Shown here in pieces: positions 1 through 6,199 of a stretch of 7,414 bases of DNA. Source of the DNA: CAIXTV01 sp037144095. Its GTDB lineage: Bacteria; Bacteroidota; Bacteroidia; Bacteroidales; CAIXTV01. The notes below the pieces were generated by a model. That model made no database searches. It was given only the letters and a program-made list of their open reading frames with translations, and had not been told where the DNA came from. The position numbers and the translations under genes are program-made. The stretch covers positions 1-7,414 of the forward strand of contig JBAWXL010000234.1 in assembly GCA_037144095.1 (NCBI GenBank), in the 5' to 3' direction. How positions within the stretch are numbered: the first letter of the stretch is position 1; each line of letters begins with the position of its first letter.

Positions 1-383
1 AAGAGTATCATCCTCAATACCTGCGAATATTACTTCCTGTTGGAAATCTTGCTGATGATACTATATCGAACAGGTTGTCGAATGAAAGTCTAGTGAAGAG
101 AATAAATGTATATAAAACAAACAGACCTTCTACTATTGATACATCAATATTAGAGATTGTAAAACAAGACCAGTATGATATAATTATTTTCACCAGCCCC
201 TCAGCATTTAAAAATTTCTGTAGCTTTTATGAATTTCATAAGATTAAAGACTTAAAAATAGCAAGCATTGGGTCAACAACAACAAAAGCAATTCAGGAAG
301 AAGGTTTGGAGCCTATCATAACAGCAAAAAAATCAAATGCTGAAGGACTTTGTGAGGCAATAATAGAATTCTTTCAAAAATAA
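1..383 (+). CDS. hemD: Uroporphyrinogen-III synthase, C-terminal half (cut by the left edge)
   Basis: The enzyme closes linear hydroxymethylbilane to uroporphyrinogen III with inversion of ring D, in the cytoplasm. The reading frame is open from base 3 to the TAA at 381-383 and gives 126 residues, about half of a usual HemD (roughly 250). Visible family marks, in order, are a strand resembling the HemD 'vLlp.g..a...L' segment (ILLPVGNLADD), a VYKT turn ending the first domain, the FTSPSAFKNF motif of the second domain, and IGSTTTKAIQEEGL, which matches the conserved IG.TTa.al...G element. A TTG at 75 could be taken as a start, but homology continues upstream of it, so the gene begins outside the window. 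HemD sequences diverge strongly; the call rests on these motifs plus the hem neighbours. hemB starts 21 bases after the stop, suggesting co-transcription. Confidence 0.88.
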   Translation, partial: EYHPQYLRILLPVGNLADDTISNRLSNESLVKRINVYKTNRPSTIDTSILEIVKQDQYDIIIFTSPSAFKNFCSFYEFHKIKDLKIASIGSTTTKAIQEEGLEPIITAKKSNAEGLCEAIIEFFQK

Positions 384-404
384 ACAATAAATAAAATTAA
401 TAAA

Positions 405-1382
405 ATGGATTTCCCAGTAACAAGATTAAGAAGATTAAGATATAATGGTGTTTTACGTCAAATGGTAACTGAAACCAAATTATCAGTTGACGATTTTGTA
501 ATGCCTTTATTCGTAATTGCAGGTACTAATATAAGAAACGAAATTAAATCGATGCCGGGTAATTATCAACTATCTGTTGAGAATCTGGTTGAAGAATGTA
601 AAAAAGTTTATGCAAGTGGAGTAAAAGCTGTTTTACTATTTGGCATTCCTGCTCAAAAAGATGATGATGGTAGTGTAGCTTGCAAACATGACGGCATTGT
701 TCAACAAGGAATCAGGGCAATTAAAAAAGAGTTGCCTGATCTTTATATAATTGCTGATGTTTGCAATTGCGAATATACTGTTCATGGACATTGCGGAACC
801 ATTGTGGATGGTGACGTTGACAATGATTTAACCTTAATTACTTTAGCAAAACAATCTGTTTCATTAGCTGAAGCAGGTGCTGATATGATTGCTCCAAGTG
901 ATATGATGGATGGTAGGGTTGCTAAGATTCGCGAACAGTTGGATAAGCATCATTTCGAAAAGATTCCAATTATGTCTTATTCTGCTAAATATGCTTCAGG
1001 TTTTTATGGTCCTTTTAGAGAAGCAGCAGAAAGTGCTCCTAAATTTGGAAACAGGGCTACTTATCAAATGAATCCTGCAAATACAAACGAAGCCATACGC
1101 GAGGTAGAACTTGACATTGCAGAAGGTGCCGATATTGTAATGGTTAAACCTGCATTAAGTTATCTTGATGTTATTTATCGCGTTAAAACTGAATTCAAGA
1201 TGCCGGTGGCTGCATATAATGTAAGTGGAGAGTTTTCAATGGTAAAAGCAGCAGCTCAAAATGATTGGATAGACGGAGAACGTGTGATGATGGAAATCCT
1301 TACCTCTATCAAAAGAGCAGGTGCTGATATTATAATTACTTATCATGCAGTTGAAGCCGCAAACATTTTAAACAGAAAATAA
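405..1382 (+). CDS. hemB: Porphobilinogen synthase (delta-aminolevulinic acid dehydratase), zinc type
   Basis: Condenses two 5-aminolevulinate molecules to porphobilinogen, the first pyrrole of the pathway; cytoplasmic and normally a homo-octamer. The 325-residue product has the usual length and appears complete. The metal-binding segment DVCNCEYTVHGHCG supplies Cys120, Cys122 and Cys130, the three-cysteine catalytic zinc site seen in human and E. coli enzymes, rather than the Asp-rich magnesium version of plants and some bacteria. The two Schiff-base lysines are Lys195 (in SYSAKYASGFYGPFREA) and Lys248 (in GADIVMVKPA). The segment YNVSGEFSM near residue 271 and the SIKRAGAD element near 301 are also typical. 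The ATG is preceded by an A/T-only leader with no Shine-Dalgarno sequence. The N-terminus, with the family-type 'P..R.RRLR' stretch, supports this start. A strong hairpin lies just after the stop. Confidence 0.98.
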   Translation: MDFPVTRLRRLRYNGVLRQMVTETKLSVDDFVMPLFVIAGTNIRNEIKSMPGNYQLSVENLVEECKKVYASGVKAVLLFGIPAQKDDDGSVACKHDGIVQQGIRAIKKELPDLYIIADVCNCEYTVHGHCGTIVDGDVDNDLTLITLAKQSVSLAEAGADMIAPSDMMDGRVAKIREQLDKHHFEKIPIMSYSAKYASGFYGPFREAAESAPKFGNRATYQMNPANTNEAIREVELDIAEGADIVMVKPALSYLDVIYRVKTEFKMPVAAYNVSGEFSMVKAAAQNDWIDGERVMMEILTSIKRAGADIIITYHAVEAANILNRK

Positions 1383-1408
1383 AAAACGCAAAGAAGATAA
1401 AAACATAT

Positions 1409-1458
1409 AGCGCCTAAAGTTTTAAAGGTAAAAGAGATTAAAACTTTAGGCGCTTTTT
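1409..1458 (+). terminator. Strong intrinsic terminator-like hairpin between hemB and hemL
   Basis: Bases 1409-1425 (AGCGCCTAAAGTTTTAA) and 1438-1454 are perfect reverse complements, forming a 17-bp stem around a 12-base A/G-rich loop. The GC-rich base of the stem runs directly into a T-run (1454-1458, five T's counting the last paired base). This is the textbook shape of a Rho-independent terminator reading left to right, placed 26 bases after the hemB stop and 31 bases before the hemL ATG. The reverse orientation is less convincing, because the T-run on the minus strand is separated from the stem by four bases. It may end the hemD-hemB transcript, or act as a partial terminator or 3'-end stabiliser inside a longer operon. 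The sequence cannot tell which. Confidence 0.8.
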
Positions 1459-1489
1459 AAGTCAAAGAAAATTTATAATATTAAAAATC

Positions 1490-2779
1490 ATGGAATTTAA
1501 TAAAAGTATTGAAGCTTTTAAAAAGTCTCAAGAATTGATACCGGGAGGAGTAAACTCTCCGGTTAGGGCATTTAAAAGTGTAAAATTAAACCCTGTGTTT
1601 ATTGCGAAAGGGAAAGGGGCTTATATAACCGACATCGACGGAAATCAATATATTGATTTTGTATCTTCATGGGGACCCTTAATTTTTGGTCATGCTCATG
1701 ATACTATTCTTGCAGCAATTAACGAAGCTGCACAAAAAGGAACAAGTTTTGGAGCTCCCAATGAATATGAAACCGAAATGGCAGAACTTATTGTAGAAAT
1801 GGTACCTTCCATAGAAAAAGTTCGTATGGTAAATTCAGGGACAGAAGCTACCATGAGTGCAATTCGTTTAGCTCGTGGATATACTAAAAAAGAGTGTTTT
1901 GTGAAATTTGCAGGTAATTATCATGGACACGGAGATAGTTTCCTGATTAAAGCTGGCTCAGGGGCAATCACTTTAGGTTTACCAGATAGCCCAGGGGTTA
2001 CTTCAGGCAATGCCAAAGACACTTTGATAGCCGAATACAATAATCTTGATTCTGTTAGGAAATTATTTCAGGAAAAAGGAAGTGAGATAGCGGCAATTAT
2101 TGTTGAGCCTGTTGCAGGAAACATGGGAGTTGTTCTTCCTGAAAAAAGTTTTCTTCAGGGATTACGAGATATCTGTACTGAATATGGCGCTTTATTGATT
2201 TTCGATGAAGTTATCACAGGTTTCAGATTAGCTAAGGGTGGTGCTCAGGAATATTTTAATGTTATGCCTGACTTAACTACCTTAGGAAAAATTATTGGGG
2301 GTGGTTTACCTGTTGGTGCTTACGGTGGAAGAAAAGAAATCATGGATATGTTAGCACCTATTGGACCTGTTTATCAGGCTGGAACTTTATCAGGAAATCC
2401 ATTGGCAATGGCAGCCGGAATCGCTATGTTAAAGCTCTTAAAAGAAACTCCTGACTTTTATTCTGAATTGGAAAGAAAAGCCTCTATGTTGGAAAAAGGA
2501 ATTTTGAAAAACATGGAGATAACGGGAGTAAAAGGAATTATCAATCGTGTTGGATCAATGATGACTTTCTTTTTCACAAATGAATCTCAGATAACATCTT
2601 ATGATGAGGCAATGAAATCCGATTCTGAAAAATATGCCCGATTCTTTAAAATGTCGTTGGAGAATGGAATTTACCTCGCACCTTCACAATATGAATGTTT
2701 GTTCATTTCTTATGCCCATAGTGATAAAGATATTGAAACAATAATTACAGCCAATCTTGAGGCTTTAAAAAATCTCTAA
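1490..2779 (+). CDS. hemL: Glutamate-1-semialdehyde 2,1-aminomutase
   Basis: A PLP-dependent class III aminotransferase-fold enzyme that turns glutamate-1-semialdehyde into 5-aminolevulinate, the last step of the C5 route. It implies a glutamyl-tRNA reductase elsewhere. The 429-residue product is full length. Visible are the N-terminal PGGVNSPVRAF segment (18-28), the NSGTEA cofactor-phosphate motif (115-120), YHGHGD (144-149), the gating-loop segment AGSGAITLGLPDSPGV (155-170), DEVITGFR with Asp239 expected to contact the pyridine nitrogen (239-246), the PLP-binding Lys267 in TTLGKIIGGGLPVGAYGG, and GTLSGNPLAMAAG (298-310). The AGSGA loop and PGGVNSPVRAF separate it from other class III aminotransferases. 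The start has no Shine-Dalgarno sequence, only an A/T-rich leader. It is the first gene after the hairpin, so its transcription needs either read-through or a promoter of its own. Confidence 0.98.
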   Translation: MEFNKSIEAFKKSQELIPGGVNSPVRAFKSVKLNPVFIAKGKGAYITDIDGNQYIDFVSSWGPLIFGHAHDTILAAINEAAQKGTSFGAPNEYETEMAELIVEMVPSIEKVRMVNSGTEATMSAIRLARGYTKKECFVKFAGNYHGHGDSFLIKAGSGAITLGLPDSPGVTSGNAKDTLIAEYNNLDSVRKLFQEKGSEIAAIIVEPVAGNMGVVLPEKSFLQGLRDICTEYGALLIFDEVITGFRLAKGGAQEYFNVMPDLTTLGKIIGGGLPVGAYGGRKEIMDMLAPIGPVYQAGTLSGNPLAMAAGIAMLKLLKETPDFYSELERKASMLEKGILKNMEITGVKGIINRVGSMMTFFFTNESQITSYDEAMKSDSEKYARFFKMSLENGIYLAPSQYECLFISYAHSDKDIETIITANLEALKNL

Positions 2780-2797
2780 AATAACTCATTCGAAATT

Positions 2798-2811
2798 GCC
2801 AAGGATTTGGC
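2798..2811 (+). other. Small inverted repeat in the hemL-hemE gap
   Basis: GCCAA and TTGGC form a 5-bp stem around the 4-base loop GGAT, 18 bases after the hemL stop. The sequence after it (TTCATTTTA) is T-rich but interrupted. The stem is too short to call a terminator with confidence; it could be chance or a weak RNA structure in the leader of hemE. Confidence 0.25.
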
Positions 2812-2835
2812 TTCATTTTAAAAACTAAAATATTT

Positions 2836-3870
2836 ATGGACAATTCAATATTTATCAAAACACTTAAAGGCGAAAAGACAGAAAGACCACCGGTTTGGTT
2901 TATGAGACAGGCAGGACGTGTTTTACCTTCCTATTTAGCAATGCGCGAAAAGAATTCTTTTCAGGAATTAATGGATTCGCCTGAGCTTGCCGCAAAAGTT
3001 ACCTTATTGCCTGTTCACGATTTAGGTGTTGATGCAGCTATTCTTTTCTCTGATATTTTAGTTATTCCACAAGCTTTGGGCATGGGGCTTAATTTTGCAG
3101 ATGCTGGTCCTAAGTTTGCTACAGCTCTTAAAGATGTAAAAGACCCTATGAGTATGTTGAAAGCAGATGCTTCAAAACTCAATTATATTTATGATGTAAT
3201 TGATGAAATCATGAAGACCAAGCCCGAAAATACTCCTTTAATTGGTTTCTGTGGAGCTCCTTTAACTACTCTTTGCTATATGGTGCAGGGTTTAAGCACC
3301 AATCATACATTCCCTGATGCAGTTTCATTATTATATAAGGATAAAGTTTTAGCCCATAAGTTGCTTAGTGCTATCACTGACTTATCAATTGAGTATGCAA
3401 CTACACAGGCTAAACATGGTATTTCAGTTTTTCAGATTTTTGAGACCCATGCAGGTTTAATCCCTTCTGAATTATATTTTGAAATGATAATGCCTTATGT
3501 TCGTATGATTTCTGCTACAGTAATGCAAGCAGGTACTCCTGTTATCTTCCTTCCAAAAGGATTAGGCTATGGAGTTAAGTATATAGAACCTGAAGATGCA
3601 AACTTCTTGAGTATAGACTGGCAAATGTCAATTGAAGAAGCACGATATTTAGTTCATCCTGAAATAGGTTTACAGGGTAATCTTGATCCAAGACTTCTAT
3701 TAGCAGATCAAAAAACAATTCAGGAACAGCTTGAGAAATATATTGAGTTTGGTTCAAAGAATCAAAATTGGATATTTAACTTAGGTCATGGTTTTATTCC
3801 TGGAATACCTTTTGAGAATGCTAAGTTTGTTGTTGATTGGGTAAAAGCAACAGACTGGAAAAGGAATTAG
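2836..3870 (+). CDS. hemE: Uroporphyrinogen decarboxylase
   Basis: Removes the carboxyl groups of the four acetate side chains of uroporphyrinogen III to give coproporphyrinogen III; a cofactor-free cytoplasmic TIM-barrel enzyme. The 344-residue product is of normal length. The first signature PPVWFMRQAGRVLPSY (18-33) holds Arg24 and Arg28, which bind substrate carboxylates. Asp73 lies in ILFSDILVIPQALG and corresponds to the pyrrole-binding aspartate (Asp86 in human). The second signature GFCGAPLTTLCYMVQG contains Tyr148 (human Tyr164). QGNLDPRLL (280-288) and NLGHGFIPGIP with His318 (human His339) complete the site. At the position of human Ser219 (the ESHAG motif) this protein has Thr204 (ETHAG), a mild change. 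The start fits family N-termini. The leader AAACTAAAATATTT has no Shine-Dalgarno sequence. hemN follows after 20 bases. Confidence 0.98.
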   Translation: MDNSIFIKTLKGEKTERPPVWFMRQAGRVLPSYLAMREKNSFQELMDSPELAAKVTLLPVHDLGVDAAILFSDILVIPQALGMGLNFADAGPKFATALKDVKDPMSMLKADASKLNYIYDVIDEIMKTKPENTPLIGFCGAPLTTLCYMVQGLSTNHTFPDAVSLLYKDKVLAHKLLSAITDLSIEYATTQAKHGISVFQIFETHAGLIPSELYFEMIMPYVRMISATVMQAGTPVIFLPKGLGYGVKYIEPEDANFLSIDWQMSIEEARYLVHPEIGLQGNLDPRLLLADQKTIQEQLEKYIEFGSKNQNWIFNLGHGFIPGIPFENAKFVVDWVKATDWKRN

Positions 3871-3890
3871 GAAATATTAGAATCATAGAA

Positions 3891-5270
3891 ATGCAGATTA
3901 CAAGTGAATTTTTAGATAAACATAATGTTTCGGGGCCTCGATATACCAGCTATCCTCCGGCGAACTTCTTTAATGCGGGTTTTAAAACTGAAGATTATAT
4001 TGAGCAATTAAAGGTTTCGAACCATCAGTTGCCTGAGAATATTTCTATTTATGTGCATATTCCTTTTTGTCCGCAACGTTGTCATTTCTGTGGTTGTACA
4101 ACGGAAATTGGTCAGAAAAGATCGGTTGTTGAGAGATATATTGATGCTATCAAAACTGAAATCAGAAATGTTTCAGCATTATTAGATGTTGAAAATCGTA
4201 AGGTAACTCAAATTCACTGGGGTGGTGGCACTCCTAATGCGATTGCGATGCGGTTTATTAAAGATATCATGAATCTTATTAAAGAGCGTTTTATTTTAGA
4301 CGAAAATGCGGAAGTTGCAATCGAATGCAGTCCGGCTTATCTTGAATTTGATCATATTGATCAGTTAGCTGCAATGGGTTTCAACCGTATGAGCTTAGGC
4401 ATTCAGGATTTCAGACAAGATGTTTTGGATGTAGTGAACCGTCAGGCTCCTAAACATCCTGTGAAAGACCTTGTGACTTATCTTAAAAAGAAAGGTTTTT
4501 CGGGAAATAATCTTGATTTCATCTATGGTTTGCCTTTGCAAACGGTTGAAAGTTTAACGGAAACAATAAATAAAGCTATTGATATCAGACCCGATAGGAT
4601 TGTTACTTTTTCATATGCACATGTTCCATGGGTGAAAGAAGAGCAACTTAAATTAGAGAAAATCGGCTTGCCTCAACCAAAGGATAAAATGGATATGTTG
4701 ATCAATAATATCAAGCTTTTGCAAGATGCAGGTTATGTAGCTATTGGCATTGACCATTTTGCCTTGCCTGAAGATAAAATGGCCCAAGCTTTTCTCAATA
4801 AAAAATTGCACCGAAACTTTCAAGGCTATTGCACCCTGGAAACTACCGGACAAGTGTATGCCTTTGGCGCTTCATCTATTAGTCAGTTGTGGGGGGCTTA
4901 TGCTCAAAACATTAAGAATACTTTTCAGTATATGGATGCCATCGAAAAAACAGGTTTTGCTATCGAACGCGGCTTAACTTTATCGGTTAATCAGCAGGTT
5001 GTTCGTTCGGTTATCAATAGCATCATGTGTAATGGGGTTCTTAAGTTTACAGAAATTGCCGAAGAATTTAAGATGACAGTTGCTGACATTAAAGCGATTG
5101 TTAATTATGATACATCAAAACTAATCGATTTCGAAAAGGATCATATTATTTCGATTAACGAGGATGGCATTGTGATTAGCGAAATGGGTCACATGATTGC
5201 CCGCAACATTGCCATGGCTTTTGACCCTGATTTGAAACAAGGCGAAACGATTTATTCAAAAACTGTATGA
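3891..5270 (+). CDS. hemN: Oxygen-independent coproporphyrinogen III dehydrogenase (radical SAM)
   Basis: Oxidatively decarboxylates two propionates of coproporphyrinogen III to vinyl groups, giving protoporphyrinogen IX without oxygen, using a [4Fe-4S] cluster and S-adenosylmethionine. The ATG at 3891 gives 459 residues, close to the 457 of E. coli HemN, and the family-type N-terminus (HNVSGPRYTSYP). An in-frame TTG at 3837 inside hemE would add 18 residues without family counterpart and is not preferred. The cluster motif is CX3CX2CXC (Cys60, 64, 67, 69), preceded by Tyr54 in YVHIPFC; GGGTP (111-115) is the SAM-binding glycine motif. True HemN, not the HemW/HutW relatives, is indicated by IGIDHFALPEDKM, HRNFQGY (with Gln311) and GASSIS (326-331), residues tied to the second SAM site in E. 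coli. Its TGA overlaps the hemH ATG (ATGA), so translation of the two is probably coupled. Confidence 0.97.
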   Translation: MQITSEFLDKHNVSGPRYTSYPPANFFNAGFKTEDYIEQLKVSNHQLPENISIYVHIPFCPQRCHFCGCTTEIGQKRSVVERYIDAIKTEIRNVSALLDVENRKVTQIHWGGGTPNAIAMRFIKDIMNLIKERFILDENAEVAIECSPAYLEFDHIDQLAAMGFNRMSLGIQDFRQDVLDVVNRQAPKHPVKDLVTYLKKKGFSGNNLDFIYGLPLQTVESLTETINKAIDIRPDRIVTFSYAHVPWVKEEQLKLEKIGLPQPKDKMDMLINNIKLLQDAGYVAIGIDHFALPEDKMAQAFLNKKLHRNFQGYCTLETTGQVYAFGASSISQLWGAYAQNIKNTFQYMDAIEKTGFAIERGLTLSVNQQVVRSVINSIMCNGVLKFTEIAEEFKMTVADIKAIVNYDTSKLIDFEKDHIISINEDGIVISEMGHMIARNIAMAFDPDLKQGETIYSKTV

Positions 5271-6193
5271 CAGGCGTTTTACTTATAGAAATGGGAGGAG
5301 CCAACTCTCCGAAAGAGCTGAAGCTTTTTCTCTCGCGCATGTTTAAAGACCCCTTCATACTTCCTTTCGGGAAGCTGGGTCGAACGGTTTTTTCATTTAT
5401 CATAAGTAATACAAGATATAAAAAATCGTGGAAGAAATATGAGTTGATTGGAGGTTCGCCCATAATCGACTCTACTAATAAAATGATGCAAGCTTTGCAG
5501 CATAAATTAGGCGATTCTTATAAAGTTAAAATGGCTTTCTCCTATTCTTCGCCCTTGATTGAAAACAGTCTTACTTCATTTCTTGAAGAAGGTATAGAGG
5601 ATGTAACGGTGATTCCCTTATATCCCCAGGCAAGTTATACCACAACTTATTCTGCTAAGTATACTGTCAATTCATTCGCAAAAAGAAATAAAATCATAAA
5701 GATAGATTTTGTGCAAGAGTTTTATAAGCATAAGGACTTCATTTCATTCTGGTCGAATTTAATTTTTAATCACATTAAAGATCATAATCTTAGCAATCCT
5801 TTTCTTATATTTAGTGCCCATTCAATTCCTTTAAAATTGATTGAAACCGGTGATAAATATGCTGAAGCCATTCAAGGAAGCGCAAGCTTGATAGCTGAGG
5901 CTATTCATTTAGATTATAAGGTTTCATATCAATCAAAGATGAAAGGGAAATGGGTGGGTCCAGATACTAAAGATTGTTTAAAGATTTTATCAAGTGACAT
6001 ACGAGATAGGGATATTGTTTTAATCCCTATCAGTTTTGTGAACGAAAATTTGGAGACTTTATATGATTTAGACCTTGATATTATTCCTTTTGCGCGGAAT
6101 GAACAGCATATAAAAAGTGTGTCAAGAGTAAGAATACCAGTTGCCGACAATCGGTTTATAAACCTTTTAAAGGAAATCGTTGAATCAAAATAA
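5267..6193 (+). CDS. hemH: Ferrochelatase, divergent and lacking a C-terminal iron-sulfur extension
   Basis: Inserts ferrous iron into the porphyrin macrocycle, the final step of haem synthesis, normally at or near the inner membrane. The 308-residue product is short to average for bacterial forms. Family marks are GVLLIEMGGANSPKEL at the N-terminus, IGGSPI (61-66), PLYPQASYTTTYS (117-129), the SAHSIP motif with the metal-site His175, YQSKMKGKWVGPDT (211-224), and NLETLYDLD with the catalytic Glu253. Compared with the human enzyme from memory, several conserved positions differ: Ser92 where Arg164 sits, Glu250 for Asp340, Asn251 for His341, and IGGSP instead of IGGGSP. There is no cysteine cluster for a [2Fe-2S] centre. 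The ATG overlaps the hemN stop by 4 bases and fits the family N-terminus. Function as ferrochelatase is well supported by context; the altered site residues may be a lineage trait. Confidence 0.93.
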   Translation: MTGVLLIEMGGANSPKELKLFLSRMFKDPFILPFGKLGRTVFSFIISNTRYKKSWKKYELIGGSPIIDSTNKMMQALQHKLGDSYKVKMAFSYSSPLIENSLTSFLEEGIEDVTVIPLYPQASYTTTYSAKYTVNSFAKRNKIIKIDFVQEFYKHKDFISFWSNLIFNHIKDHNLSNPFLIFSAHSIPLKLIETGDKYAEAIQGSASLIAEAIHLDYKVSYQSKMKGKWVGPDTKDCLKILSSDIRDRDIVLIPISFVNENLETLYDLDLDIIPFARNEQHIKSVSRVRIPVADNRFINLLKEIVESK

Positions 6194-6199
6194 TATTTT

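Noticed and set aside
75..383. A separate small 102-residue protein starting at TTG 75
   Set aside because: The same frame is open to the left edge and its HemD-like sequence continues upstream, so this is the tail of hemD.
1474..1479. TATAAT just upstream of hemL as a -10 promoter element
   Set aside because: No matching -35 sequence is seen at the right distance, the start site would fall almost on the ATG, and such a hexamer is expected by chance in A/T-rich DNA.
2806..2838. TTTG at 2806-2809 with TATTTATG near 2831 as a Bacteroidota-type promoter for hemE
   Set aside because: The -7 element has a mismatch and overlaps the hemE start codon, so transcription would begin inside the gene.
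3837..3890. In-frame TTG at 3837 as an upstream start for hemN, overlapping the end of hemE
   Set aside because: The extra 18 residues have no counterpart in HemN proteins, whereas the ATG at 3891 gives the expected N-terminus and a length of 459.
4653..4977. Short open frames on both strands inside hemN (4653-4853 minus, 4744-4977 plus)
   Set aside because: They are embedded in the conserved HemN sequence and show no family resemblance.
5176..5463. Minus-strand open frame across the hemN-hemH junction (95 codons)
   Set aside because: It lies opposite two clearly conserved genes and its translation resembles no known family; it is a shadow of the coding strand.
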